Of a stretch of 64,000 bases of DNA, positions 25,396 through 34,075 are shown one piece after another. The stretch is from JAAUTT01 sp963846585 (lineage in GTDB: Bacteria; Bacteroidota; Bacteroidia; Bacteroidales; JAAUTT01): positions 115,660-179,659 of the forward strand of contig CAWJWO010000013.1 of assembly GCA_963846585.1 (NCBI GenBank), in the 5' to 3' direction. Position numbers and translations under genes: made by a program. Position 1 is the first letter of the stretch, and every line of letters starts with the position of its first letter. The notes under the pieces are model-generated. The model ran no database searches. It saw nothing but the letters and a program-made list of their open reading frames with translations, and was not told the DNA's origin.

Positions 25396-27948
25396 ATGAG
25401 TATTTCTGAAAGCGGTATTAAAGATCAAACCAGAATTGTAATTGTTGAAGATAATAATGTTTATGCTGAATATATTCGTCATATACTCGAACAGCAGAAT
25501 TATTTGGTAAAAATTATCAGCGATGGAGAACAAGCCCTTGAATATCTGCTTGAAAATGATGATTTTGATATAGTTTTAATGGATAATATCCTGCCATCTG
25601 TCAATGGTATAGATATAATACATGAACTTCAATTAAATAAAAAGAACCATTCAGTAATCTTTGTAACTTCTGATACAGATATAAATTTGGTAATTAGTGC
25701 AATGCGGGCAGGGGCACTTGATTTTGTTATTAAGTCATCACCTAAATTTATGGAGGAATTACTTAAAGTTGTGGATAAATTATATAACCTGCAATTGATA
25801 AAAAAGAAACAGAAACAAGCTGAGGATGAACTATTAAGGAATAATGCACAAGATATTATATTAAAGGATATATCTTCCAACTTGCTCAACCTCTCATTTA
25901 GTAAAACCGATGACGGAATAAATGATGCAATTGAGATGATCGGGAAAAATATTAAAGCTGACAGAGGTTATGTATACCTGTTTAATGAGGATAATTTAAC
26001 GTTTTCCATTCCATACGTATGGTACAGATCTTCAATACGATCAACACCTTCTAAAAATCTTACCGTAACTAAGAGGCATGAAATAAAATGGCTTGAAGAT
26101 TTAATTGAAGGGCTTGACTTTGTTCAAATAAATGATACCGGAAAATTGCCATATAATACAGACAATATTTTACCTGAAAGTATAAAAAATAATATTGGAT
26201 CATTTATTATCGTAGCAATGAGATCTGAAGGTAATAATTTGATAGGATATCTTGGCTTTGAAAGTAAAATAAAAATTACTAATTGGCAAAAAGATACCCG
26301 GAAACTTGTAGTAAAAGCCACTGATATAATAGTACGGGCCCTTGAACATAAGAAATGGAGATTATCCCTTGAAACCAGCGAAAAACAACTTCAGGTTGCA
26401 TTGGCTGAGGCTGAACAAGCCAATAAGTCTAAAAGTCTGTTTCTGGCTAATATGAGCCACGAGATAAGAACTCCAATGAATGGAATTATGGGTTTAAGTG
26501 AATTACTCAGAAAAACAAAACTTGATGAAACCCAAAAAAATTACATTGATGCTATAATCAGTTCATCAGATAATCTGCTCGTTATTATTAATGATATTCT
26601 TGATTTATCTAAAATCAACGAAGGGAAACTTCAGATTGAAAAAATCGAATTCCGTTTGGATAAATTGGTTTCAGGTATTGTTAAATATCTTGATTTAACC
26701 GCGAGGGATAAAGGGATAGATTTACGTATGCGAACAGATAAGAATATTACTCCTTTCCTGATAGGTGATCCCGTAAGAATTAATCAGGTCCTTATTAACC
26801 TGATTGGTAATGCTATTAAATTTACTAATGAAGGATATGTTGAATTATCAATTAACCTGATAAAAAAGGACAACAATTTAAATTACCTTCATTTTATTGT
26901 TGAAGATACGGGAATTGGTATAGATGCTGAAAAACATAAATTAATATTCGACAGCTTCAGCCAGGAGGACGAAAGTGTAAGCCGTAAATTTGGAGGTACA
27001 GGCTTAGGGTTACCTATAAGTAAACAACTTATTAATATGATGGGGGGTAGTCTTGAGCTTGAAAGCTCAAAAGGAGTAGGTTCGAAGTTCTTTTTTACTC
27101 TTGTTTTACCTGATGGGAACCCTGATATATCAGGCATGGAGTATGAAGAAAAATTCCAGGCAGTTAACCTGTCAGGGATAAAAGTATTAGTTGCTGAAGA
27201 TCATAAAATAAACCAGTTTTTAATAAATTCAATTCTAAAAAATTGGAATGTTTTTCCTGATATTGCCGAAAATGGACTTACGGCCATAGAGATGTTTAAA
27301 GCTAACCGTTATGATATTGTGCTTATGGACAGGCAAATGCCTGAAATGGACGGCATTGAGGCAACCAGGGTAATACGTGAAGAACTTAAATCTGACATTC
27401 CTATAATAGCACTTACAGCTGCTGCACTTATAGGTTCAAAGGAACAAATGCTTGAAGCCGGAATGAACGATTTCTTAACCAAACCATTTCATTCCGATGA
27501 TTTGTTAAATATATTAATTAAATATCTGAAAATAGATTTAAAGGAGAAATTAACAATAGTAAATACTGACTGGCCTGTTTTAATAGGGCAAAAATTATAC
27601 GGGCTTGAAGGTTTAAAAAAAATGTTTGGTAATGATCGTGTTACAATAATTGAAATGATTAACATGTTTATTGATTCCACTCCCAGTTTATGGACTGAGC
27701 TTTTAAAGGAATATGAACAACAAAATTATTTTAAATTGGCAGAAATTGCCCATAAAATAAAAGCATCTATAGATATTATGGAGATTAATTCACTAAAACA
27801 GGTAATAAGGGATATTGAGGAATGTGGTAAGGACAATGACAAGGAGCATAAATTGATAAGCCTGATTGATAATTTTTCTGAAATAATTAGTATCACCATT
27901 GAGCAACTTAGGATTGACGTAAAAAATATTTCCCTGACCGCTTCCTGA
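25396..27948 (+). CDS. hybrid histidine kinase: REC-GAF-HisKA-HATPase-REC-HPt
   Basis: 850 residues with no membrane segment, so a soluble cytoplasmic sensor. In order: receiver domain with phospho-acceptor D63 (VLMDNILP); GAF-like domain about 150-320; coiled coil; HisKA with H355 in NMSHEIRTPMNG; ATPase with NLIGNAIKFT, DTGIGI and GGTGLGLPIS; a second receiver with D645 in VLMDRQMPEMDG; and a C-terminal HPt with H786 in AEIAHKIKAS. An N-terminal receiver on a kinase means it is itself the target of another phosphorelay. No cognate output gene is adjacent; the orphan HPt at 37.4 kb could be a partner. Confidence 0.93.
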   Translation: MSISESGIKDQTRIVIVEDNNVYAEYIRHILEQQNYLVKIISDGEQALEYLLENDDFDIVLMDNILPSVNGIDIIHELQLNKKNHSVIFVTSDTDINLVISAMRAGALDFVIKSSPKFMEELLKVVDKLYNLQLIKKKQKQAEDELLRNNAQDIILKDISSNLLNLSFSKTDDGINDAIEMIGKNIKADRGYVYLFNEDNLTFSIPYVWYRSSIRSTPSKNLTVTKRHEIKWLEDLIEGLDFVQINDTGKLPYNTDNILPESIKNNIGSFIIVAMRSEGNNLIGYLGFESKIKITNWQKDTRKLVVKATDIIVRALEHKKWRLSLETSEKQLQVALAEAEQANKSKSLFLANMSHEIRTPMNGIMGLSELLRKTKLDETQKNYIDAIISSSDNLLVIINDILDLSKINEGKLQIEKIEFRLDKLVSGIVKYLDLTARDKGIDLRMRTDKNITPFLIGDPVRINQVLINLIGNAIKFTNEGYVELSINLIKKDNNLNYLHFIVEDTGIGIDAEKHKLIFDSFSQEDESVSRKFGGTGLGLPISKQLINMMGGSLELESSKGVGSKFFFTLVLPDGNPDISGMEYEEKFQAVNLSGIKVLVAEDHKINQFLINSILKNWNVFPDIAENGLTAIEMFKANRYDIVLMDRQMPEMDGIEATRVIREELKSDIPIIALTAAALIGSKEQMLEAGMNDFLTKPFHSDDLLNILIKYLKIDLKEKLTIVNTDWPVLIGQKLYGLEGLKKMFGNDRVTIIEMINMFIDSTPSLWTELLKEYEQQNYFKLAEIAHKIKASIDIMEINSLKQVIRDIEECGKDNDKEHKLISLIDNFSEIISITIEQLRIDVKNISLTAS

Positions 27949-27964
27949 AAGTGGAAGTAATAAG

Positions 27965-28046
27965 ATAAAAGATAAAAGATAAAAGAACACAATAATCAGT
28001 AATCAGTAATCAGTATCAGTAATCAGTAATTAGTAATCAGTAATTA
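27965..28046. repeat. AGATAAA and CAGTAAT heptamer arrays
   Basis: AGATAAA x3 (27965-27985), then about seven AATCAGT/AATTAGT units (27994-28046), ending 5 bases before the start codon of the first ABC transporter gene. Confidence 0.88.
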
Positions 28047-28051
28047 ATTTT

Positions 28052-29785
28052 ATGGTCAAAAAGACAAATCAAAAAGACAACCGTCCTAATGTTTTTGTTA
28101 TTCTCAAGCCTTACAGGTGGATGATAATTTTCATGGTTGTATTTGCCCTTTTAAGTAACGGGGTTAACTTAATCATACCTAAACTTATTTCTCATGGCAT
28201 TGATTCTTTTACTGCAGGCCATTTTATAATAAAAACATTAATAGTAGAATTTTTAGTTGCTTCTTTTGTTATTTTTATTTTTAGTTATCTGCAAAGTATA
28301 GTTCAGACATTCGCATCTGAAAGAGTGGCAAGAGATATGAGAATGCAGCTTTCCGCGAAAATATCCAGGCAGAGTTTTTCTTATATACAACAGGCCAATC
28401 CATCACGTTTGTTAACTAACCTTACCTCGGATATTGATTCCATTAAAATGTTTGTTTCAATGGCAGTAGTTTCAATTGCTTCATCAATATTCATAATTAT
28501 CGGCGCTTGTATACTTCTTATTTCAATTAAGTGGAAATTGGCGATACCAGTAATTTCAATTATTCCGGTAATAGGAGGTTTATTTTTAATTGTGTTTGGA
28601 AAATTAAGAGGTTTTTTCAGAAAAAGCCGCGAAATTATCGATTGGCTTAATAAAGTAATTAATGAAAGTATTATAGGGGCTGCAATAATTCGTGTTCTTA
28701 ATTCACAACAACTGGAATATGAAAAGTTCCTGCAGGCTAACACAAATGCTAAAAACAATGGTTTTTCAATCCTTCGCTTATTTGCCACACTTATACCAAT
28801 AATTACTTTTATAGCAAATTTAGCTGCATTAACTATCCTCGCATTTGGAGGACACTTTGTAATTAAAGGGAGTATGACTTTGGGCGATTTTGCAGCATTT
28901 AGCAGTTATCTTTCTATTCTGATATTTCCAATTATTATAATTGGTTTTATGAGTAATATTATAGCCCAGGCATCTGCTTCTTATGAGAGGATAAGTCAGG
29001 TACTTAATGTTCAGGAAACCCCTGAACATGGAACAATAGCAGATACTTTGCACGGCCATATTGAACTTGACAATATTTCAGTAAAATATGAAGATAAATT
29101 TGTGTTAAAAAATGTTTCTTTTTCAGTAAAACCAGGAACAAATACAGCGATCATTGGACCTACAGCTGCAGGTAAAAGCCAGTTGCTGTATTTATTAACA
29201 GGTCTCATTAAACAGAGTTCGGGAACGGTTAAGTTCGATGACAGGGATATAGATGATTATAAAAAAGAATCATTCCATGGTCAAATTGGCTTTGTTTTTC
29301 AGGATAGTGTTATTTTTAACCTTAGTTTACGCGAAAACATAGCCTTCAATAATTCTGTAACTGATGAATCATTGAAATCAGCTATAGATACATCGGAATT
29401 AAATGATTTTATTGAGTCGTTACCTCAAAAACTTGATACTATTGTTTCTGAGCGTGGTACCAGTCTTTCGGGAGGACAAAAACAACGGATCATGCTTGCC
29501 CGTGCCCTTGCTGTAAATCCAAAAGTTTTACTATTGGACGATTTTACGGCAAGAGTTGATAGACAGACCGAGCAAAAAATTTTCTGCAATTTGTTAAATA
29601 ATTACCCTAAATTAACTCTTATCTCAGTTACTCAGAAAATTACTCCAGTTAAAAATTTCGATCAGATAATTTTATTAATGGAAGGGGAACTTATAGCTAA
29701 AGGTAAACACAAAGATTTAAAAGAATCATGCCCCGAATATGCGCAAATTTATAATTCACAGCGCAGTACGAGTCACTATGATTAA
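28052..29785 (+). CDS. ABC exporter half-transporter, degenerate-site subunit
   Basis: 577 residues: a six-helix membrane domain (about 25-310) fused to an ABC ATPase. Walker A is GPTAAGKS with K375 and the signature is the canonical LSGGQ. Walker B reads VLLLDDFT, with Asp where the catalytic Glu should be, and the H-loop His is replaced (SVTQKI). These changes mark the non-hydrolytic site of a heterodimeric exporter. Its partner, 173 bases downstream, has the opposite pattern, so the two should form one asymmetric exporter of the TM287/288 or BmrCD kind. Substrate (drug, lipid or peptide) is not evident. Confidence 0.9.
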   Translation: MVKKTNQKDNRPNVFVILKPYRWMIIFMVVFALLSNGVNLIIPKLISHGIDSFTAGHFIIKTLIVEFLVASFVIFIFSYLQSIVQTFASERVARDMRMQLSAKISRQSFSYIQQANPSRLLTNLTSDIDSIKMFVSMAVVSIASSIFIIIGACILLISIKWKLAIPVISIIPVIGGLFLIVFGKLRGFFRKSREIIDWLNKVINESIIGAAIIRVLNSQQLEYEKFLQANTNAKNNGFSILRLFATLIPIITFIANLAALTILAFGGHFVIKGSMTLGDFAAFSSYLSILIFPIIIIGFMSNIIAQASASYERISQVLNVQETPEHGTIADTLHGHIELDNISVKYEDKFVLKNVSFSVKPGTNTAIIGPTAAGKSQLLYLLTGLIKQSSGTVKFDDRDIDDYKKESFHGQIGFVFQDSVIFNLSLRENIAFNNSVTDESLKSAIDTSELNDFIESLPQKLDTIVSERGTSLSGGQKQRIMLARALAVNPKVLLLDDFTARVDRQTEQKIFCNLLNNYPKLTLISVTQKITPVKNFDQIILLMEGELIAKGKHKDLKESCPEYAQIYNSQRSTSHYD

Positions 29786-29786
29786 G

Positions 29787-29940
29787 TAGTAAGTCGTATG
29801 TCGTATGTCGTAAGACAGAAGACAACTGGCAGAAGACAGAAGACAGAAATTAAAAGAAAAAAGACATGAAGATATATAACCTGCAACCTTCAACTTACAG
29901 TCATTTACTTACGACTTACGACATACGACTTACGACTTTC
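29787..29940. repeat. inverted GTCGTA arrays between the ABC transporter genes
   Basis: Left array AGTCGTATGTCGTATGTCGTAAG (29792-29814) is mirrored by the complement CTTACGACTTACGACATACGACTTACG (29909-29935). Between them are GACAGAA words and an AT-rich core. The two sides can pair over more than 20 bases within the operon transcript. Confidence 0.88.
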
Positions 29941-29958
29941 TAATAATTATAAAATGGA

Positions 29959-31716
29959 ATGGATTACAACTTAAATATTACCGGGACTAAAACTGAGAAA
30001 AAGAAATCAACACTGTCTTCACTAAAGAAGATATTGGATTTTATGGCGGATGAGAAAAAAACTCTTATCCTTGCTACTGTTGCTATGATGATAAATGCCG
30101 CGTTAAATTTATTGGCCCCAATGATTATAGGGCATACTATTGATAAATATGTTCAGACCAAACAATACCATGGCGTACTGGTTTTTTCGGGATTATTACT
30201 ATGCATGTATATTTTGGCACTTGGCACTAATTATTTGCAGACTATACTGATGGGGGGAGTGGGTCAGCGGATGTTGTTCAGTTTACGTAATTCAGTTTTT
30301 AATAAACTGCAGGAACTACCACTAGACTTTTTCAATCAAAACAGGGCAGGAGATCTTATTTCAAGAATTAACAACGATACAGATAAACTAAATCAGTTTT
30401 TCTCCCAATCGTTGGTTCAATTCCTGGGAAGTATTTTTATTATGGCAGGCGCAGCCATTTTTCTTTTATCAATTAATTTGGCACTTGGTGCCGCGGCGCT
30501 GGCTCCTGCATTATTTATCTGGTTGTTTACACGGGCAATATCTCCTTGGGTGAAAGCCAGGAATGCTGTTAATCTTAAAAATGTCGGGGGTTTAAGTGCA
30601 GAAATTCAGGAAAGCCTTAATAATTTTAAAGTTATAATTGCTTTTAACCGTCGCGATTATTTCAGGAATAAGTTCAATGAAGCAAATCAACAGAATTATT
30701 CGTCTGCTGTTAAAGCCGGTTTGGCAAATAATATATTTAATCCTGTTTATGGACTGGCTGCAAATTTAGGACAGTTGATTGTACTCGTGTTTGGCATATA
30801 TTTGATAACCACAGGTCATTTTAGTATAGGTTTACTTATAAGTTTTCTTGCTTACATTACAAACTTTTATAATCCTCTGAGACAATTGGCTGCACTGTGG
30901 GCTAATTTTCAGATAGCCCTTGCTGCCTGGGACAGGGTTTCCCGAATTCTTATCCTGGAAAATAATTTAAAGGTTATGGAGGATTATACCGGAGTAGTTT
31001 CCTCCTCAATTCTTACTTTTAAGAATGTATCCTTTGCATATCCGAATGGAACTGAAGTATTGCGTCATGTTAATTTTGATCTGCAAAGGGGTAAAACATA
31101 TGCTTTCGTGGGGCCTACCGGAGGAGGTAAAACTACCACGGCTTCTCTTATGGCACGGCTTTATGACACTACCAAAGGGACCGTATTGCTGGATGGGAAA
31201 GATATCCGTTCTTTTACACCTCAGGAGCGTTCACAAAAAGTTGGATTTATACTACAGGAACCTTTATTATTTACAGGTACCATTCGTGAAAATATTTTAT
31301 ATGGCAATGAAGAAATATATACTAATGACCAATTGACAATAGCAATAGGTGAGGCAGGACTTATGAGTTTGCTCGGACGGTTTGAACAAGGACTGGATAC
31401 TAAATTACAAATCTCCGGAGACGGGGTCAGCCTTGGGCAAAAGCAACTAATTGCCTTTATGCGTGCAGTATTACGTAAACCACAACTGTTAATACTGGAT
31501 GAAGCTACTGCAAATATTGATACTGTGACGGAGAAGCTGTTAGATGAAATATTAAAAAAATTACCTGAAACCACAACAAGGGTAATAATCGCACATCGGT
31601 TAAATACAATTGAAAATGCTGATGAGATTTACTTCGTAAATTCTACAAAGGTAGTCAAGGCAGGATCGCTTACAGATGCTGTTGAACTATTGTTGCACGG
31701 GAAAAGAAAAAGTTAA
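29959..31716 (+). CDS. ABC exporter half-transporter, catalytic-site subunit
   Basis: 585 residues: membrane domain (about 35-325) plus ABC ATPase. Walker A is GPTGGGKT, Walker B is LLILDEAT with the catalytic Glu, and the H-loop is IIAHRL. The signature is degenerate: DGVSLGQKQ in place of LSGGQ. With the upstream subunit the consensus site is built from this Walker A/B and the partner's LSGGQ; the degenerate site takes the other halves. Operon partner of the preceding gene. Inner-membrane export, substrate unknown. Confidence 0.92.
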   Translation: MDYNLNITGTKTEKKKSTLSSLKKILDFMADEKKTLILATVAMMINAALNLLAPMIIGHTIDKYVQTKQYHGVLVFSGLLLCMYILALGTNYLQTILMGGVGQRMLFSLRNSVFNKLQELPLDFFNQNRAGDLISRINNDTDKLNQFFSQSLVQFLGSIFIMAGAAIFLLSINLALGAAALAPALFIWLFTRAISPWVKARNAVNLKNVGGLSAEIQESLNNFKVIIAFNRRDYFRNKFNEANQQNYSSAVKAGLANNIFNPVYGLAANLGQLIVLVFGIYLITTGHFSIGLLISFLAYITNFYNPLRQLAALWANFQIALAAWDRVSRILILENNLKVMEDYTGVVSSSILTFKNVSFAYPNGTEVLRHVNFDLQRGKTYAFVGPTGGGKTTTASLMARLYDTTKGTVLLDGKDIRSFTPQERSQKVGFILQEPLLFTGTIRENILYGNEEIYTNDQLTIAIGEAGLMSLLGRFEQGLDTKLQISGDGVSLGQKQLIAFMRAVLRKPQLLILDEATANIDTVTEKLLDEILKKLPETTTRVIIAHRLNTIENADEIYFVNSTKVVKAGSLTDAVELLLHGKRKS

Positions 31717-31952
31717 TTTGAAAATTTGAAAATTTGAAAATGATGACAAATTACTGATTACTAATTACTAATTGGTTTATAAGGTTTATAAGGTTTATAG
31801 CTTTTTTTTAACTTAATCACTTAATCACTTTTAACCTGCAACCGAATATTATTATATCAATAATTAATTTGCCTATGGAGTTGACATAGATTTTTAATAT
31901 TATTGCATCTGAATTCTGGTAATATACTAACAGGCTAAAGCCTAAAGCCTAA
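31717..31952. repeat. composite repeat region upstream of speA
   Basis: TTTGAAAA x3 (31717-31740), GATGACAAATTACTGATTACTAAT-type heptamers (31742-31773), TTTATAAGG x3 (31776-31800), TTAATCAC x2 (31812-31829) and GCCTAAA x2-3 (31933-31952). The order TTTGAAA, ATTACTG, TTTATAA also occurs near 56.6 kb. Confidence 0.82.
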
Positions 31953-31964
31953 ATACCTTTAAAA

Positions 31965-33857
31965 ATGAGAAAATGGCGTATTGAAGACTCTGCGGAGCTT
32001 TATAATATAACCGGTTGGGGTGTTAATTATTTTTCTATTAATGAAAAAGGAAATGTTACCGTTACTCCTCAAAAAAACGGTGCTTCGGTAGATCTGAAGG
32101 AACTAATTGATGATTTAAGGCTCTCGGATGTTTCCGCACCCATGCTGATAAGGTTTCCAGATATTCTTGACGACAGGATTATAAGCATTTCAAGTTGCTT
32201 TAAATCGGCTTCGGAGGAATACGGCTATAAAGGTCAGAATTTCATCATTTATCCTATTAAGGTTAATCAGATGAGGCCTGTGGTTGAAGAAATTGTCAGT
32301 CATGGTAAAAAGTTCAATATTGGCCTGGAAGCCGGTTCAAAACCGGAACTTCATGCTGTTATTGCTATAAATACAGATCCTGAATCACTTATCATTTGCA
32401 ATGGTTATAAAGATGAAGATTATATTGAGCTTGCATTGCTTGCTCAAAAGATGGGCAAACGGATATTTTTAGTGGTGGAAAAGTTAAACGAACTTAAACT
32501 TATAAACACTATATCAAAAAGGTTAAAAATTAAACCGAATATAGGTATTCGAATTAAACTGGCAAGTTCGGGAAGCGGCAAATGGGAGGATTCAGGCGGT
32601 GATGTAAGCAAATTCGGGTTAACTTCGAGTGAATTACTTGAAGCTCTTGATTTTATTGATAAAAACAAGATGCACCAATGTCTTAAACTTATTCATTTTC
32701 ACATTGGCAGCCAGGTTACAAAAATAAGACGTATTAAGATTGCTCTTAATGAGGCGTCACAATTTTATGTTCAGTTGCGAAAAATGGGATTTAATGTAGA
32801 ATTTGTCGATATTGGAGGAGGTTTGGGTGTTGATTATGATGGTACAGGTTCATCCAACAGCGAAAGCAGTATTAATTATTCTATCCAGGAATATGTAAAC
32901 GACTCGATAAGCACTTTTGTCGATGCAAGCAACAAAAGTAACATACCACACCCCAATATTATTACTGAATCGGGCCGGTCCCTTACTGCCCACCATTCGG
33001 TGCTGATATTCGAAGTACTTGAAACTACGACATTACCCTCATGGGATGAAGAAGAAGTCATAACTGAAAATGATCATGAGTTGGTTAAGGAATTATACCG
33101 GTTGTGGGATACCATGAATCAGCCACGTATGCTGGAAACATGGCACGATGCCCAGCAAATACGTGAAGAGGCCCTCGATAAATTTGGATTTGGAATTATT
33201 GACCTTAAAACCAGGGCTCAGGTGGAACGTCTTTTTTGGACTGTTGCCCGCGAGATTTATCAAATGTCTATCGAGATTAAACATGTCCCTGAAGATTTAC
33301 GGCAATTATCCAGGCTTCTTTCCGATAAATATTTTTGCAACTTCTCACTTTTCCAGTCACTTCCTGATTCATGGGCAATAGATCAGATTTTTCCAATAAT
33401 GCCCATACACAGGTTAGACGAATCGCCTTCACGATCAGCTACTTTACAGGATATTACCTGCGATTCGGATGGTAAAATTGACAATTTTATTACTGCACGT
33501 AATTCATCATATCATCTTCCAGTCCATTCACTTAAAGGCAAAGAACCATATTATATGGGAGTTTTTCTTGTTGGCGCTTACCAGGAAATTTTGGGCGACC
33601 TCCACAACCTTTTTGGGGATACAAATGCAGTACATGTTAGTGTGGATGAAAACGGATATAGTATAGATCAGGTTATTGACGGGGAAACCGTTGCTGAAGT
33701 CCTGGAATATGTTCAGTACAATCCCAAAAAAATGGTACGTACTGTTGAAACATGGGTAACAAGTTCAGTAAAAGCCGGAATTATTACTATTGAAGAAGGG
33801 AAGGAGTTTCTATCCAATTATCGTTCAGGGCTTTATGGATACACGTATTTAGAATAA
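31965..33857 (+). CDS. speA: biosynthetic arginine decarboxylase
   Basis: 630 residues, normal for SpeA. PLP-dependent fold III enzyme converting arginine to agmatine and CO2, the first step of polyamine synthesis. The opening WRIEDSAELYNITGWGVNYFSIN is diagnostic. The PLP lysine is K99 in YPIKVNQM; further landmarks are HFHIGSQ, DIGGGLGVDYDG and the late GAYQEILGDLHNLFGDTNAVHV. The start ATG is 12 bases after a GCCTAAA array. No speB or polyamine genes are adjacent. Confidence 0.95.
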   Translation: MRKWRIEDSAELYNITGWGVNYFSINEKGNVTVTPQKNGASVDLKELIDDLRLSDVSAPMLIRFPDILDDRIISISSCFKSASEEYGYKGQNFIIYPIKVNQMRPVVEEIVSHGKKFNIGLEAGSKPELHAVIAINTDPESLIICNGYKDEDYIELALLAQKMGKRIFLVVEKLNELKLINTISKRLKIKPNIGIRIKLASSGSGKWEDSGGDVSKFGLTSSELLEALDFIDKNKMHQCLKLIHFHIGSQVTKIRRIKIALNEASQFYVQLRKMGFNVEFVDIGGGLGVDYDGTGSSNSESSINYSIQEYVNDSISTFVDASNKSNIPHPNIITESGRSLTAHHSVLIFEVLETTTLPSWDEEEVITENDHELVKELYRLWDTMNQPRMLETWHDAQQIREEALDKFGFGIIDLKTRAQVERLFWTVAREIYQMSIEIKHVPEDLRQLSRLLSDKYFCNFSLFQSLPDSWAIDQIFPIMPIHRLDESPSRSATLQDITCDSDGKIDNFITARNSSYHLPVHSLKGKEPYYMGVFLVGAYQEILGDLHNLFGDTNAVHVSVDENGYSIDQVIDGETVAEVLEYVQYNPKKMVRTVETWVTSSVKAGIITIEEGKEFLSNYRSGLYGYTYLE

Positions 33858-33858
33858 C

Positions 33859-34063
33859 AGAACCAGGAACCATCCTTCGACTTAGCTCAGGAACCAAGAG
33901 CCAGGAGCCAAGATAAAAGAAGGCAGATGACAGAAAATAATTTGTAAATTTAAAAATGTGCAAATTTAAAGATGAAAATTATTTATACAACTTTAACATA
34001 ATCTAAAGTCTTGGTTCCTGGTTCTTGGTTCCTGAGCTAAGTCGAAGGATGGTTCCTGGCTCT
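33859..34063. mobile_element. 205-bp MITE-like element with 41-base inverted ends
   Basis: Arms at 33859-33899 and 34023-34063 are reverse complements with one mismatch (34 consecutive bases, 33866-33899 with 34023-34056, are perfect). The arms are built from AACCAGG/AACCAAG words around the motif CCTTCGACTTAGCTCAGG. The 123-base core is AT-rich and non-coding. AATAA occurs on both flanks, but this is weak evidence for a target duplication in such AT-rich DNA. No transposase is present, so 'mobile' is inference. Confidence 0.6.
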
Positions 34064-34075
34064 AATAATTAATAA

